From Fodinicurvata sediminis DSM 21159 (lineage in GTDB: Bacteria > Pseudomonadota > Alphaproteobacteria > Kiloniellales > DSM-21159): a DNA stretch of 64,000 nt. The DNA lies in NCBI RefSeq assembly GCF_000420625.1, contig NZ_ATVH01000020.1:106577-170576 (forward strand), written 5' to 3'. The translations under genes and the position numbers were made by a program. The notes beneath the pieces are model-generated. The model ran no database searches, was not told where the DNA came from, and saw nothing but the letters and a program-made list of their open reading frames with translations. Every line of letters begins with the position of its first letter. Positions within the stretch are counted from its first letter, which is position 1. This document shows, piece after piece, positions 1 to 11,360 of the stretch.

Positions 1-4414
<4,414 letters not shown>

Positions 4415-4452
4415 TGTCTCGATTCCTTTCGCGGCTTTATTCGGCGGCCATG

Positions 4453-5901
4453 TTACTCTGCGGCCATGACGGCCGGCCCTTCGGCCTTGGCCTTCAGGTG
4501 GCGGTCGATGGATTCGGCGGCATCGCGGCCGTCGCGGATGGCCCAGACCACCAGCGAGGCGCCGCGCATGATGTCGCCGGCGGCGAAGACGCCGTCCAGG
4601 TTCGACATCATGGTGCGATGATCCACGCGCACCGTGCCCCAGTTGGTGGTTTCCAGCTCCGGTGCGTTGAACAGCACCGGCAGGTCCTCGGGATCGAAGC
4701 CCAGGGCCTTGATGACCATGTCGGCCTTCAGCGTGAAGTTGGAGCCCTCCACCGGCTGCGGGGTCTGGCGCCCGGTGGCGTCGGCCACGCCCAGATGCAT
4801 GCGCACGGCGCGCACCTGCTCGACGGTGTTGTCGCTGCCGTCGAAGGCCTCGGGGGCGGCCAGCCAGACGAACTCCACGCCCTCTTCCTCGGCATTGGCG
4901 ACCTCGCGCTGCGAGCCCGGCATGTTCTTGCGGTCGCGGCGATAGAGGCACTTCACGGAGGTGGCGCCCTGGCGCACGGCGGTGCGCACGCAGTCCATGG
5001 CGGTGTCGCCGCCGCCGATCACCACCACGTCGCGGCCTTCGGCATTCAGGGTGCCGTTGTCGAAATCCGGAACCTCGTCACCCAGGCCCTTGCGGTTCGA
5101 GGTGATCAGGTAGTCCAGTGCCGGGAAGACGTTCTGCAGCCCGGCGCCCGGCAGCTTCACGTCGCGCGCCTTGTAGACGCCGGTGGCCAGCAGGACGGCG
5201 TCATGCCTGGCGCGCAGCTCGCCCAGGCTGGCATCGCGGCCCACCTCGAAATTCAGGCGGAATTCCACGCCGGCATCGGCGATCAGGCGGCTGCGCCGTT
5301 CGACGACCTCCTTCTCCAGCTTGAAGTTGGGGATGCCATAGATCATCAGGCCGCCGGCCCGATCGTAGCGGTCGTAGATGGTGACTTGGTAGCCCTTGCG
5401 GCGCAGCTGCTCGGCGGCGGCCATGCCGCCCGGCCCGGCGCCGACGATGCCGATGGACTGGTCGCGCTCGTGGGTCGGCTTGACCGGCTGGACCCAGCCT
5501 TCCTCCCAGGCGGTGTCGGTGATGTACTTCTCGACCTGGCCGATGGTGACCGTACCGTGGCCGGCCTGTTCGATGACGCAGTTGCCCTCGCACAGGCGGT
5601 CCTGGGGACAGATGCGCCCACAGATCTCGGGGAAGTTGTTGGTGGCCTGGCTGACCTCGTAGGCCTCTTCCAGGCGGCCTTCCGCCGTCAGCATCAACCA
5701 GTCGGGGATGTTGTTGTGCACGGGGCAGTGCACCTGGCAGAAAGGCACGCCACACTGCGAACACCGCCCGGCCTGGTCGGCGGCGGAGTCCGGGTCGAAC
5801 TCGTCGTAGATCTCCTCGAAATCCTCACTCCGCTCGGACGCGCTGCGCTTGTGCGGCATGCGCTGATCAAGGGAGACGAATTTCAGCATGCGATTCGGCA
5901 T
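4453..5901 (-). CDS. gltD: Glutamate synthase (NADPH) small subunit
   Basis: Beta subunit that passes electrons from NADPH through FAD and two [4Fe-4S] clusters to GltB. With the start at 5901 (MPNRML) the product is 482 aa, the normal family length. N-terminal cluster ligands are C47, C50, C55 and C59 (CSQCGVPFCQVHC), with a second set in CGRICPQDRLCEGNC. The FAD Rossmann motif is GIVGAGPGGMAA and the NADPH motif is VVVIGGGDTAMDC. The frame extends upstream to 5985, but that stretch is unlike the family, and AGGAA sits a few bases before 5901. It is first in the gltD-gltB operon, driven by the promoter near 6010. Confidence 0.96.
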   Translation of the reverse strand: MPNRMLKFVSLDQRMPHKRSASERSEDFEEIYDEFDPDSAADQAGRCSQCGVPFCQVHCPVHNNIPDWLMLTAEGRLEEAYEVSQATNNFPEICGRICPQDRLCEGNCVIEQAGHGTVTIGQVEKYITDTAWEEGWVQPVKPTHERDQSIGIVGAGPGGMAAAEQLRRKGYQVTIYDRYDRAGGLMIYGIPNFKLEKEVVERRSRLIADAGVEFRLNFEVGRDASLGELRARHDAVLLATGVYKARDVKLPGAGLQNVFPALDYLITSNRKGLGDEVPDFDNGTLNAEGRDVVVIGGGDTAMDCVRTAVRQGATSVKCLYRRDRKNMPGSQREVANAEEEGVEFVWLAAPEAFDGSDNTVEQVRAVRMHLGVADATGRQTPQPVEGSNFTLKADMVIKALGFDPEDLPVLFNAPELETTNWGTVRVDHRTMMSNLDGVFAAGDIMRGASLVVWAIRDGRDAAESIDRHLKAKAEGPAVMAAE

Positions 5902-6006
5902 CGTTCCTGACTTTCCTGCTTTTTCCTGGGAGCCCGTTTTTGGCGGGCCGCCGGTCATCTTTGCGGCGGTTATAAGACATTTCATCCGCTTTGACGAGCA
6001 AAAATC

Positions 6007-6035
6007 ATTATATAGGTCAGCAATAGATAACTAAA
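6007..6035 (-). promoter_or_regulatory. Probable promoter of gltD-gltB
   Basis: On the minus strand TTTAGT (6035-6030) is followed after 17 bp by a perfect TATAAT (6012-6007). It would start transcription near 6000, giving a leader of about 100 nt before the gltD start. The rest of the 414 bp between gltD and infA (5902-6315) holds no credible gene. Confidence 0.5.
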
Positions 6036-6153
6036 TGGCAGCTGGCATGGGCCGAAAGTGCAGCTTTTGTCAGGCTTCAAATAAACCATCGAGAATGGTA
6101 GTACCGAAACGAGACTAAATTTGTCGCTAGTAGGAAAAATCACGACGCCGCTC

Positions 6154-6182
6154 TTGCGTTCACGGGGGCGAACGCCCTATAT
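6154..6182 (+). promoter_or_regulatory. Probable promoter of infA
   Basis: TTGCGT (6154-6159), 17 bp spacer, CTATAT (6177-6182). The CTATAT -10 with TTG-type -35 is the usual alphaproteobacterial housekeeping form. It would leave a leader of about 125 nt before infA. Confidence 0.5.
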
Positions 6183-6315
6183 GCGAATGCGCCGCGCGGT
6201 GCGATTGTGAATTCCAGACAAAGACTGTATGATCCGCCCGCTTTCCGACAGGCGAATGCTTGGGGATGGCCGCGACGGCGCTTTTGCCTGAAAGAACAAC
6301 GACAGAAACTTAGGT

Positions 6316-6534
6316 ATGTCCAAAGAAGACCTGATGGAATTTCAGGGCACGGTTGCCGAACTGTTGCCCAACGCCATGTTCCGCGTGAAGCTGGACAACG
6401 GCCACGAAGTCCTGGCCCACACGGCCGGAAAGATGCGCAAGCACCGCATCCGCGTGTTGGCCGGTGACCGCGTCAACGTGGAAATGACGCCCTACGACCT
6501 GACCAAGGGCCGTATCACCTTCCGCTACAAGTAA
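6316..6534 (+). CDS. infA: Translation initiation factor IF-1
   Basis: A 72-aa single S1/OB-fold protein that binds the ribosomal A site during initiation. The whole sequence is typical: [13 protein letters not shown] at the start, [14 protein letters not shown] in the barrel and RITFRYK at the end. Length is exactly that of the family. The Shine-Dalgarno is weak (CTTAGGT directly before ATG). It heads a tight cluster with maf (11 bp gap) and the RNase gene. Confidence 0.98.
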   Translation: MSKEDLMEFQGTVAELLPNAMFRVKLDNGHEVLAHTAGKMRKHRIRVLAGDRVNVEMTPYDLTKGRITFRYK

Positions 6535-6545
6535 GGGGGCCGGCC

Positions 6546-7124
6546 GTGGCCGCTGCCCACTTCATTCTCGCCTCGGCTTCGCCGCGCAGGCGCGATCTGT
6601 TGCGTCAGATCGGCCTGCCACCGGACGTGATCGACCCGGCCGACCTGGACGAGACGCCGTTGAAGGGCGAACTGCCCCCGGCCTATGCCAGGCGCATTGC
6701 GCGCGACAAGGCCGAGGCCGTGGCCGCCCGGCAACAGGGTGCATATGTCCTGGCCGCCGATACGGTGGTGGCCCTGGGCCGGCGCATCCTGCCCAAGCCG
6801 GCGGATATGGCGACGGCGCGCAGCTGCCTGGAAAAGCTCTCCGGCCGGCGCCACCGCGTGCTGGGCGGCATCACGCTGGTGCGCCCCGACGGCACGCTCT
6901 CCGAACGGCTGGTGACCACGGCGGTGCGCTTCAAGCGCCTGGATGAGATCGAGATCCAGGCCTATCTGGACTCCGGGGAGTGGGACGGCAAGGCCGGTGG
7001 CTATGCCATCCAGGGCTTTGCCGCCGCCTTCATCCCCTGGATTAACGGCTCCTACGACAATGTCGTGGGCCTGGCCGTGGATCAGGTCTGGAACCTCCTG
7101 AGGGGCGCGGGATACCGGCCGTGA
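6546..7124 (+). CDS. maf: Maf-family nucleoside triphosphate pyrophosphatase
   Basis: A 192-aa Maf/YhdE-type house-cleaning NTP pyrophosphatase. It starts with GTG at 6546 and opens with the family P-loop-like motif ILASASPRRRDLL (residues 7-19); AADTVV and the later KAGGYAIQG motif are both present. It overlaps the next gene by 4 nt, pointing to translational coupling. The infA-maf-RNase-yacG order is characteristic of alphaproteobacteria. Confidence 0.94.
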   Translation: MAAAHFILASASPRRRDLLRQIGLPPDVIDPADLDETPLKGELPPAYARRIARDKAEAVAARQQGAYVLAADTVVALGRRILPKPADMATARSCLEKLSGRRHRVLGGITLVRPDGTLSERLVTTAVRFKRLDEIEIQAYLDSGEWDGKAGGYAIQGFAAAFIPWINGSYDNVVGLAVDQVWNLLRGAGYRP

Positions 7125-8275
7125 GCGGGCGGCTGCTGATCTCGTCCTGGCCGGGGGAAACCCGGATCGCCCGCCTGGACGCGCATGACGAGCTGACCTT
7201 CCTGCGCGTCCTGCGCGACGAACGCCCGCCCGCCCTGGACGACATCTACCTTGCGCGTGTGACGCGCCTGGACAAGGGGCTGAACGCCGCCTTTGTCGCG
7301 CTGGGCGAGGGGCAATCCGGCTTCCTGCCCCTGGGCAAGGCAGTGACGCGCCCGGACGAAGGCGCGGCCTTGACCCTGCGGGTGACTCGCGCGCCGGCCG
7401 AGGACAAGGGCGCCAAGCTGGCGCCGGCCCAAGTGGCGGTGCCCGCGGGCGTGAAGCCGCCCGCCTGCCTGCAGCGCGGCGAAGAGCTGACCGCCCTGGT
7501 GCGTGGCCTGGCACAGGCCGACGACGAGATCATCTGTGACGACAGCGCGACCTGCAACGCCCTGAAGGCGGCGGGCCACCAAGTGACCCATCACAGGGGG
7601 CCGGGCCCGCTGTTCGACGCCGTCCTGGAGGCGGAGATCGAGGCCCTTCTTCTGCCCCAAGTGGCCCTGCCCGGGGGCGGCGGCCTGTTGATCGAGCCGG
7701 TGCGCACCCTGACCGCCATCGACGTGAACAGCGGCCGCCAGGACGGGCGCGGCGGCGCCCAGCGCAAGGCTCTGGAGGTCAATCTCGACGCCGCCGCCGA
7801 GATCGCCCGCCTGCTGCGCCTGCGCGACCTGTCGGGACGCATCGTGGTGGATTTCCTGGAGATGGCGGGCAAGCGCGAGCGCGAACAGCTGATGGAGGCC
7901 CTGCGCGCCGCCGTGGCCGACGATCCCGAGCCGGTGCAGATCCAGCCGCTGAAGGGCAGCGGCCTGGCCGAGCTGACCCGGCGGCGCAGCCGCCAGCCCC
8001 TGCATGAAGTGCTCTGCATGCCGGTGGGGCCGGGCGGCTGTGGCTGGGCCAAGTCGGCAGTGACCCGGGCCTTCGAACTGGTCCGGGCAATCGATGCCTT
8101 GCCGCCCGCGCGCGGCCCTGGGGTCACGGTGACGCCCGCGGTCGGCCAGGCGCTGGACGGACCGGCGGCCGCCGCCCTGGCCCGGCTGGCCGAACGGCGC
8201 GGACGACAGCCGGATATTGCAATCCGCGCGGCGGACGCGCTAAACCGGGACGGCTATAGCCTGGAAGAGGGGTAG
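7121..8275 (+). CDS. Ribonuclease E/G family protein (short form)
   Basis: A 384-aa RNase E/G-family endoribonuclease with GTG start at 7121 overlapping maf. The N-terminal S1-like part reads DDIYLARVTRLDKGLNAAFV. The two Mg-binding aspartates are visible as D201 (AIDVNSG) and D244 (IVVDFLEM); their 43-residue spacing equals that of E. coli RNase E D303/D346. The protein stops near the end of the catalytic domain, and no CPxCxGxG zinc-link is seen, so it is a minimal form. Its last 22 codons are duplicated 2.1 kb downstream because of the AbiE cassette insertion; the gene itself stays intact. Confidence 0.9.
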   Translation: MSGRLLISSWPGETRIARLDAHDELTFLRVLRDERPPALDDIYLARVTRLDKGLNAAFVALGEGQSGFLPLGKAVTRPDEGAALTLRVTRAPAEDKGAKLAPAQVAVPAGVKPPACLQRGEELTALVRGLAQADDEIICDDSATCNALKAAGHQVTHHRGPGPLFDAVLEAEIEALLLPQVALPGGGGLLIEPVRTLTAIDVNSGRQDGRGGAQRKALEVNLDAAAEIARLLRLRDLSGRIVVDFLEMAGKREREQLMEALRAAVADDPEPVQIQPLKGSGLAELTRRRSRQPLHEVLCMPVGPGGCGWAKSAVTRAFELVRAIDALPPARGPGVTVTPAVGQALDGPAAAALARLAERRGRQPDIAIRAADALNRDGYSLEEG

Positions 8276-8291
8276 GCAGCCATGAGCGGCG
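8208..8291 (+). repeat. 84-bp direct repeat, left copy (RNase 3' end / yacG start)
   Basis: Positions 8208-8291 match 10355-10438 with one mismatch (C versus T, synonymous in the RNase frame). The unit covers the last RNase codons, the stop, the spacer and the first codons of yacG. In this copy the yacG start (ATG 8282) runs into a stop after 9 codons. Confidence 0.97.
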
Positions 8292-8347
8292 CTTTGTTCC
8301 ATCTGACATGATGATCTCCTCCTGGTCGGATCAGGTCGTCCACAGCA

Positions 8348-9262
8348 TCACGTCAAGGCTTGCCAAGGAAGTGACAGATAGAATCCGCGCACGACTGCGA
8401 AGCGTTCTTCAAAGGGCGGCAGATCACCCAGTTCAAGCGCAAGCGACTCCCAGTCCTGCTCGGCGCGTCGATAAACTTCCGGATCATCCATTGATTCGGT
8501 CGTGGGCGTGATCCTCCGACTGCGGCATTTCTCGATCAGAGTGGTCAGGATGATCCTTCTGGCTTCATCATCGAGGTTCTGCCCCTCAACCAGGTAAGAG
8601 ATATCGTAGATATCCTGACGTCGGTTCCGGTTTCGGATGGTTTGTTGCAACAGGGCCCGCAGTTTCTCCGCGATGACCTCATGCAACGTGAAGGCCCTTA
8701 CAGCCACATTGGCGCCGGTGAGATTGAGTTCCTGGAACGCATGGACCTGATCTCGAAAGCTGATTTCGAGATCAAGAACCCGTGGGGCTTTGCCATTTTC
8801 CAGTTTTTGCTCTTCGCCTGTTCCGCGTTTGGCAGAGCCGACACGGACCAGCAGGGCCGGGAAGCTGTGGTCTTCAAAGTCCTGAGGCCGCGGCATCTTC
8901 TTGACGGTCTGTACACGGCAGAGCAGATCCAGGTAACCGAGCCTGGTTGCCGTGCGGGGCAGCACAGCGTTGAGATCCTCGCCAATCCTGTCAGCGAGAT
9001 CCGCGGGCTCAACCGTAGCGGTGAAATCCACGTCGGCTGTGACCCGACTGCTCTTGAAGGCAAGCGCCATGACGGCACCGCCCTTGAGTACAAGGGTGTC
9101 ATGCAGACTGGGGGTCAGGCCGATGGCGGCCAGGACGATCTCGGTTACCTGGCGATCCCGATAGAGGGTTGGGTCTGTTCTTGCCGTCTCGACCCAGGCT
9201 CGGACATCGACATCAACAATGTCCGGCGTTGGCGCGCGCTCTTCCGGATCGAGATCAGACAT
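8348..9262 (-). CDS. AbiEii/AbiGii-type nucleotidyltransferase toxin
   Basis: A 304-aa protein of the DUF1814/AbiEii nucleotidyltransferase family, the toxin of type IV AbiE systems. Visible motifs are LKGGAVMAL (G61, G62) followed by TADVDF (D77, D79), the usual GG...DxD nucleotidyltransferase centre, and the family HEVIAEKLRALL helix. AbiE toxins are known to cause abortive phage infection; some modify tRNA acceptor ends. It overlaps the antitoxin stop by 8 nt, so translation is coupled to AbiEi. It is the distal gene of the inserted cassette. Confidence 0.88.
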   Translation of the reverse strand: MSDLDPEERAPTPDIVDVDVRAWVETARTDPTLYRDRQVTEIVLAAIGLTPSLHDTLVLKGGAVMALAFKSSRVTADVDFTATVEPADLADRIGEDLNAVLPRTATRLGYLDLLCRVQTVKKMPRPQDFEDHSFPALLVRVGSAKRGTGEEQKLENGKAPRVLDLEISFRDQVHAFQELNLTGANVAVRAFTLHEVIAEKLRALLQQTIRNRNRRQDIYDISYLVEGQNLDDEARRIILTTLIEKCRSRRITPTTESMDDPEVYRRAEQDWESLALELGDLPPFEERFAVVRGFYLSLPWQALT

Positions 9263-10136
9263 TCAGCGAGATCATCCACTTTTCAGAAAAGACAGGGGCA
9301 TAGTCCGCTTCCGGATCCAGTTTCCGGGATCCACCCCTTTGCGCATACTGCTCCCAGTTGTGGATGAGGGGGTGCGAAATGTCCATGACCTCGGATAGGA
9401 TGTAGCCGGCACGGACCTTTGCAATCTTGCTCTCGAGCTGATCGACAGCCTCTACGATTTCAGGAATCCAGGCATCAGCTTCCCTTTCCCAGATATCAAT
9501 GACATGGCGCATGCCGCCGCAGAGTTCTGGTTCTGTCAGCATGTCGGCAAAGGTCCGGCCGATGGAGGTGATGCGTGTCTGCTCTCCGCTTATGGCAACC
9601 GGTGTCGCCGGATGACTTGATTCGTGAAGGACCACGGGCCGGCGCCGGATGGTTGGATTGAAGCCGGGGCGAACGAGAAGTGGCCGCTCAGCCGTGGGGA
9701 TATGAGACATATCCTTGCGCATTTTTTCATCGCGCAGCTGGGTCCAGAGTTTAGGTGTTGGTGTGGTGAGGTGGAGCGCCTTGGGGCTTCTGTCGGTGAG
9801 ATTGTATCTCTGCATTGCAGAGAGATGAGAGACATAAGCAAAGGGATCGGCCAGGCAGGCGACTTCTTCGGCCGAGCCGGCGCGTGTGGCTTCGATAACG
9901 CGCCAAACGTTGGAGCGGAAATCGGAATCCCTGGTAAGGACCTTGTTGTCTTCGAGCCGTTTTATGTCGCGCGATGTGCGCGATAGGCTCCATTCCTTTG
10001 GTATATATTTTAGAGGTGTTCCTTTCCTGGAACCTCTGGAGAAGAGTTCGTATCCGAGGAGAAAGATCTCGTAATAGGTGATGATCGGGAGGTCACGATC
10101 CAGGAGCGCCTGTTTGAAGGCGTCGTTGAATTTCAT
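9255..10136 (-). CDS. AbiEi-family antitoxin/autorepressor
   Basis: A 293-aa protein placed upstream of, and overlapping, the AbiEii toxin. The N-terminal part (about 1-90) looks like a winged-helix domain, with SLSRTSRDIKRLEDNKVLTR reading as a recognition helix and wing. The C-terminal part carries the AbiEi-like region ITSIGRTFADMLTEPELCGG, equivalent to the family motif in which a partner locus is read. A strong GGAGGG Shine-Dalgarno lies 7 nt before ATG 10136, inside a large palindrome. By family analogy it represses its own promoter and neutralises the toxin indirectly. The assignment rests on context plus motif, so the exact subfamily is open. Confidence 0.8.
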   Translation of the reverse strand: MKFNDAFKQALLDRDLPIITYYEIFLLGYELFSRGSRKGTPLKYIPKEWSLSRTSRDIKRLEDNKVLTRDSDFRSNVWRVIEATRAGSAEEVACLADPFAYVSHLSAMQRYNLTDRSPKALHLTTPTPKLWTQLRDEKMRKDMSHIPTAERPLLVRPGFNPTIRRRPVVLHESSHPATPVAISGEQTRITSIGRTFADMLTEPELCGGMRHVIDIWEREADAWIPEIVEAVDQLESKIAKVRAGYILSEVMDISHPLIHNWEQYAQRGGSRKLDPEADYAPVFSEKWMISLNV

Positions 10137-10139
10137 TTT

Positions 10140-10194
10140 ATACCCTCCCTTATATGTCCTGAGGACATATAAGGGAGGGTATTATCTTTGTCAA
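10140..10194 (-). promoter_or_regulatory. AbiE cassette promoter with overlapping 43-bp palindrome
   Basis: On the minus strand a perfect TTGACA (10194-10189) is followed by 17 bp and TATATG (10171-10166). The -10 and the Shine-Dalgarno both lie inside a perfect inverted repeat of 20+3+20 bp (10140-10182) centred on TATGTCCTGAGGACATA. Binding of AbiEi there would block transcription of antitoxin and toxin. Confidence 0.8.
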
Positions 10195-10231
10195 GTTACT
10201 TACGATCGTGCAACCTTGCATTGGTTGACAG

Positions 10232-10280
10232 ACAGTATCCCTTAGCTTATGTCCTCAGGACATAAGCTAAGGGATACTGT
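10232..10280. promoter_or_regulatory. Second AbiEi operator palindrome (49 bp)
   Basis: A perfect inverted repeat of 23+3+23 bp. Its core TATGTCCTCAGGACATA matches the core of the palindrome at 10140-10182 while the outer arms differ. It lies about 38 bp upstream of the -35. Two operators with a shared core fit the cooperative binding known for AbiEi. Confidence 0.75.
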
Positions 10281-10354
10281 GCAAGACTTTTACACAGCAG
10301 CTTGCAGTTAACTGCACGCAATAGGGCCGGTTCTCAAGTTGACTGAATTGCAGT

Positions 10355-10438
10355 AGCCGGATATTGCAATCCGCGCGGCGGACGCGCTAAACCGGGATGG
10401 CTATAGCCTGGAAGAGGGGTAGGCAGCCATGAGCGGCG
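10355..10438 (+). repeat. 84-bp direct repeat, right copy
   Basis: Right copy of the unit at 8208-8291. It supplies the functional upstream region, Shine-Dalgarno and ATG of yacG, and carries a non-functional copy of the last RNase codons. Confidence 0.97.
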
Positions 10439-10716
10439 GTGACGACAGCGCAAGCGGCAAGAAGAACAGCGGTGCGGAGGCGGATGAGGCCAAGGTGATC
10501 TCGCTGCAGGCGCGCAAGCGCCAGGGGCGCAGCTGTCCCATCTGCAGCAAGCCGGAGGTCCAGGCCTATCGCCCCTTCTGCTCGGCCCACTGCAAGAACG
10601 TGGATCTGAACCGCTGGCTGGGCGAGCGCTATCGCATTCCCACCGAGGAGGCACCCGACAGCCTGCCCGCCGGCGGCCATGAGGACGACGACGATCCTGG
10701 CCCGCAGAGTGCGTGA
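10429..10716 (+). CDS. yacG: DNA gyrase inhibitor YacG (zinc-binding)
   Basis: A 95-aa protein with the YacG zinc site CPICSKPEVQAYRPFCSAHC (four Cys) followed by the conserved DLNRWLGERYRIP segment. The family binds GyrB and inhibits gyrase. The N-terminus is extended by about 35 charged residues and the C-terminus is acidic, both common in alphaproteobacteria. The start is preceded by GAGGGGTAGGCAGCC within the repeated block. It would normally follow the RNase gene directly but is separated from it by the AbiE cassette. Confidence 0.93.
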   Translation: MSGGDDSASGKKNSGAEADEAKVISLQARKRQGRSCPICSKPEVQAYRPFCSAHCKNVDLNRWLGERYRIPTEEAPDSLPAGGHEDDDDPGPQSA

Positions 10717-10859
10717 GAGCGGCCGCGAGCATTTTCTCCGGCAGGACGCGGATAAAAATCCGTCCCGGCTCTGGACAGAACCCGCCTCTTCTCCTATAAG
10801 CCCGAACTGCCCGCTGCATTCGGGATGCGCCAACCGCCCGACGAGACCCGCAGCCCGGC

Positions 10860-10935
10860 GCCCAGGTAGCTCAGTTGGTAGAGCATGCGACTGAAAATCG
10901 CAGTGTCGGTGGTTCGATTCCGCCCCTGGGCACCA
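10860..10935 (+). tRNA. tRNA-Phe (GAA)
   Basis: A 76-nt cloverleaf. Acceptor GCCCAGG (10860-10866) pairs with CCTGGGC (10925-10931), followed by A and an encoded CCA. The D-arm TAGCTCAGTTGGTAGAGC and T-arm GGTTCGATTCC are standard. The anticodon loop CTGAAAA carries GAA between TGCGA and TCGCA. It marks the left edge of the accessory island. Confidence 0.97.
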
Positions 10936-10974
10936 CCTGCTTCACAGAAAATCAAGCTGAAACAAGCGCTTATG

Positions 10975-11100
10975 GGCTCTTCCCCATGAACGGGGGATGG
11001 GTATCCATCAGACCCGGTTAATTACACCATTCCATCCGGCTCTTCCCCATGAACGGGGGATGGGTATCCATCAGACCCGGTTAATTACACCATTCCATCC
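10975..11100 (+). repeat. Tandem 2 x 63-bp repeat at IS end
   Basis: Two perfect tandem copies (10975-11037, 11038-11100), each starting GGCTCTTCCCCATGAAC. Each unit holds small stem-loops (TCCCC..GGGGA and GATGGGTATCCATC). The right copy is contiguous with the transposase remnant and contains its stop codon, so the unit is the outer end of an IS element (terminal inverted repeat plus transposase tail) that has been duplicated. GGCTCTT-type ends fit the ISL3 family. Confidence 0.85.
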
Positions 11101-11235
11101 GCAGAGGGCTAGGACCCTCATCCGGTAATTCTGGAAATTCCTGAAGCCGAAGACGCAGCGCGAGATCATCTCCATCTTGGTATGGAAGCCCACGGTGACG
11201 TCGTTGGATTTGGAAAACCGCCACATGCGGCTACG
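11071..11235 (-). pseudogene. ISL3-family transposase C-terminal fragment
   Basis: About 50 codons on the minus strand read WRFSKSNDVTVGFHTKMEMI, then CVFGFRNFQNYRMRV and a stop at 11073-11071. This is the conserved C-terminal end of ISL3-type DDE transposases (family form: GFHTKMEMISRRAFGFRNFENYRLRV). The remainder of the transposase and the other IS end are absent, so this is a relic. The rest of the stretch up to hsdR (11236-11360) shows no gene. Confidence 0.8.
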
Positions 11236-11360
11236 CGTTCGTGCCCGGGATTCATGATTCTGGGGATTTCATCGCTCAGGAGACCAGAAAGAAAACGCAA
11301 TAGTTGCAGATCTCTTTGTGCTTGCTAGGCTGAACCGCGCGCAACACGGAGGTTCCCTGC

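Larger units (their letters stand above)
8292..10354. mobile_element. AbiE toxin-antitoxin cassette inserted between RNase gene and yacG
   Basis: A 2063-bp unique segment enclosed by the 84-bp direct repeat. It contains only the AbiEi/AbiEii pair and its operator region, with no recombinase or transposase. Removing it with one repeat copy restores the standard RNase-yacG junction, so it is an insertion. The duplicated target keeps both neighbours intact. How it moved is not shown by the sequence. Confidence 0.85.

Noticed and set aside
8292..10354. Integrase or IS as carrier of the AbiE cassette
   Set aside because: No recombinase frame and no terminal inverted repeats were found in the 2.06 kb.
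10975..11100. Tandem repeat considered as a CRISPR remnant
   Set aside because: The two units abut with no spacer and the sequence continues into a transposase frame, so it is an IS end.
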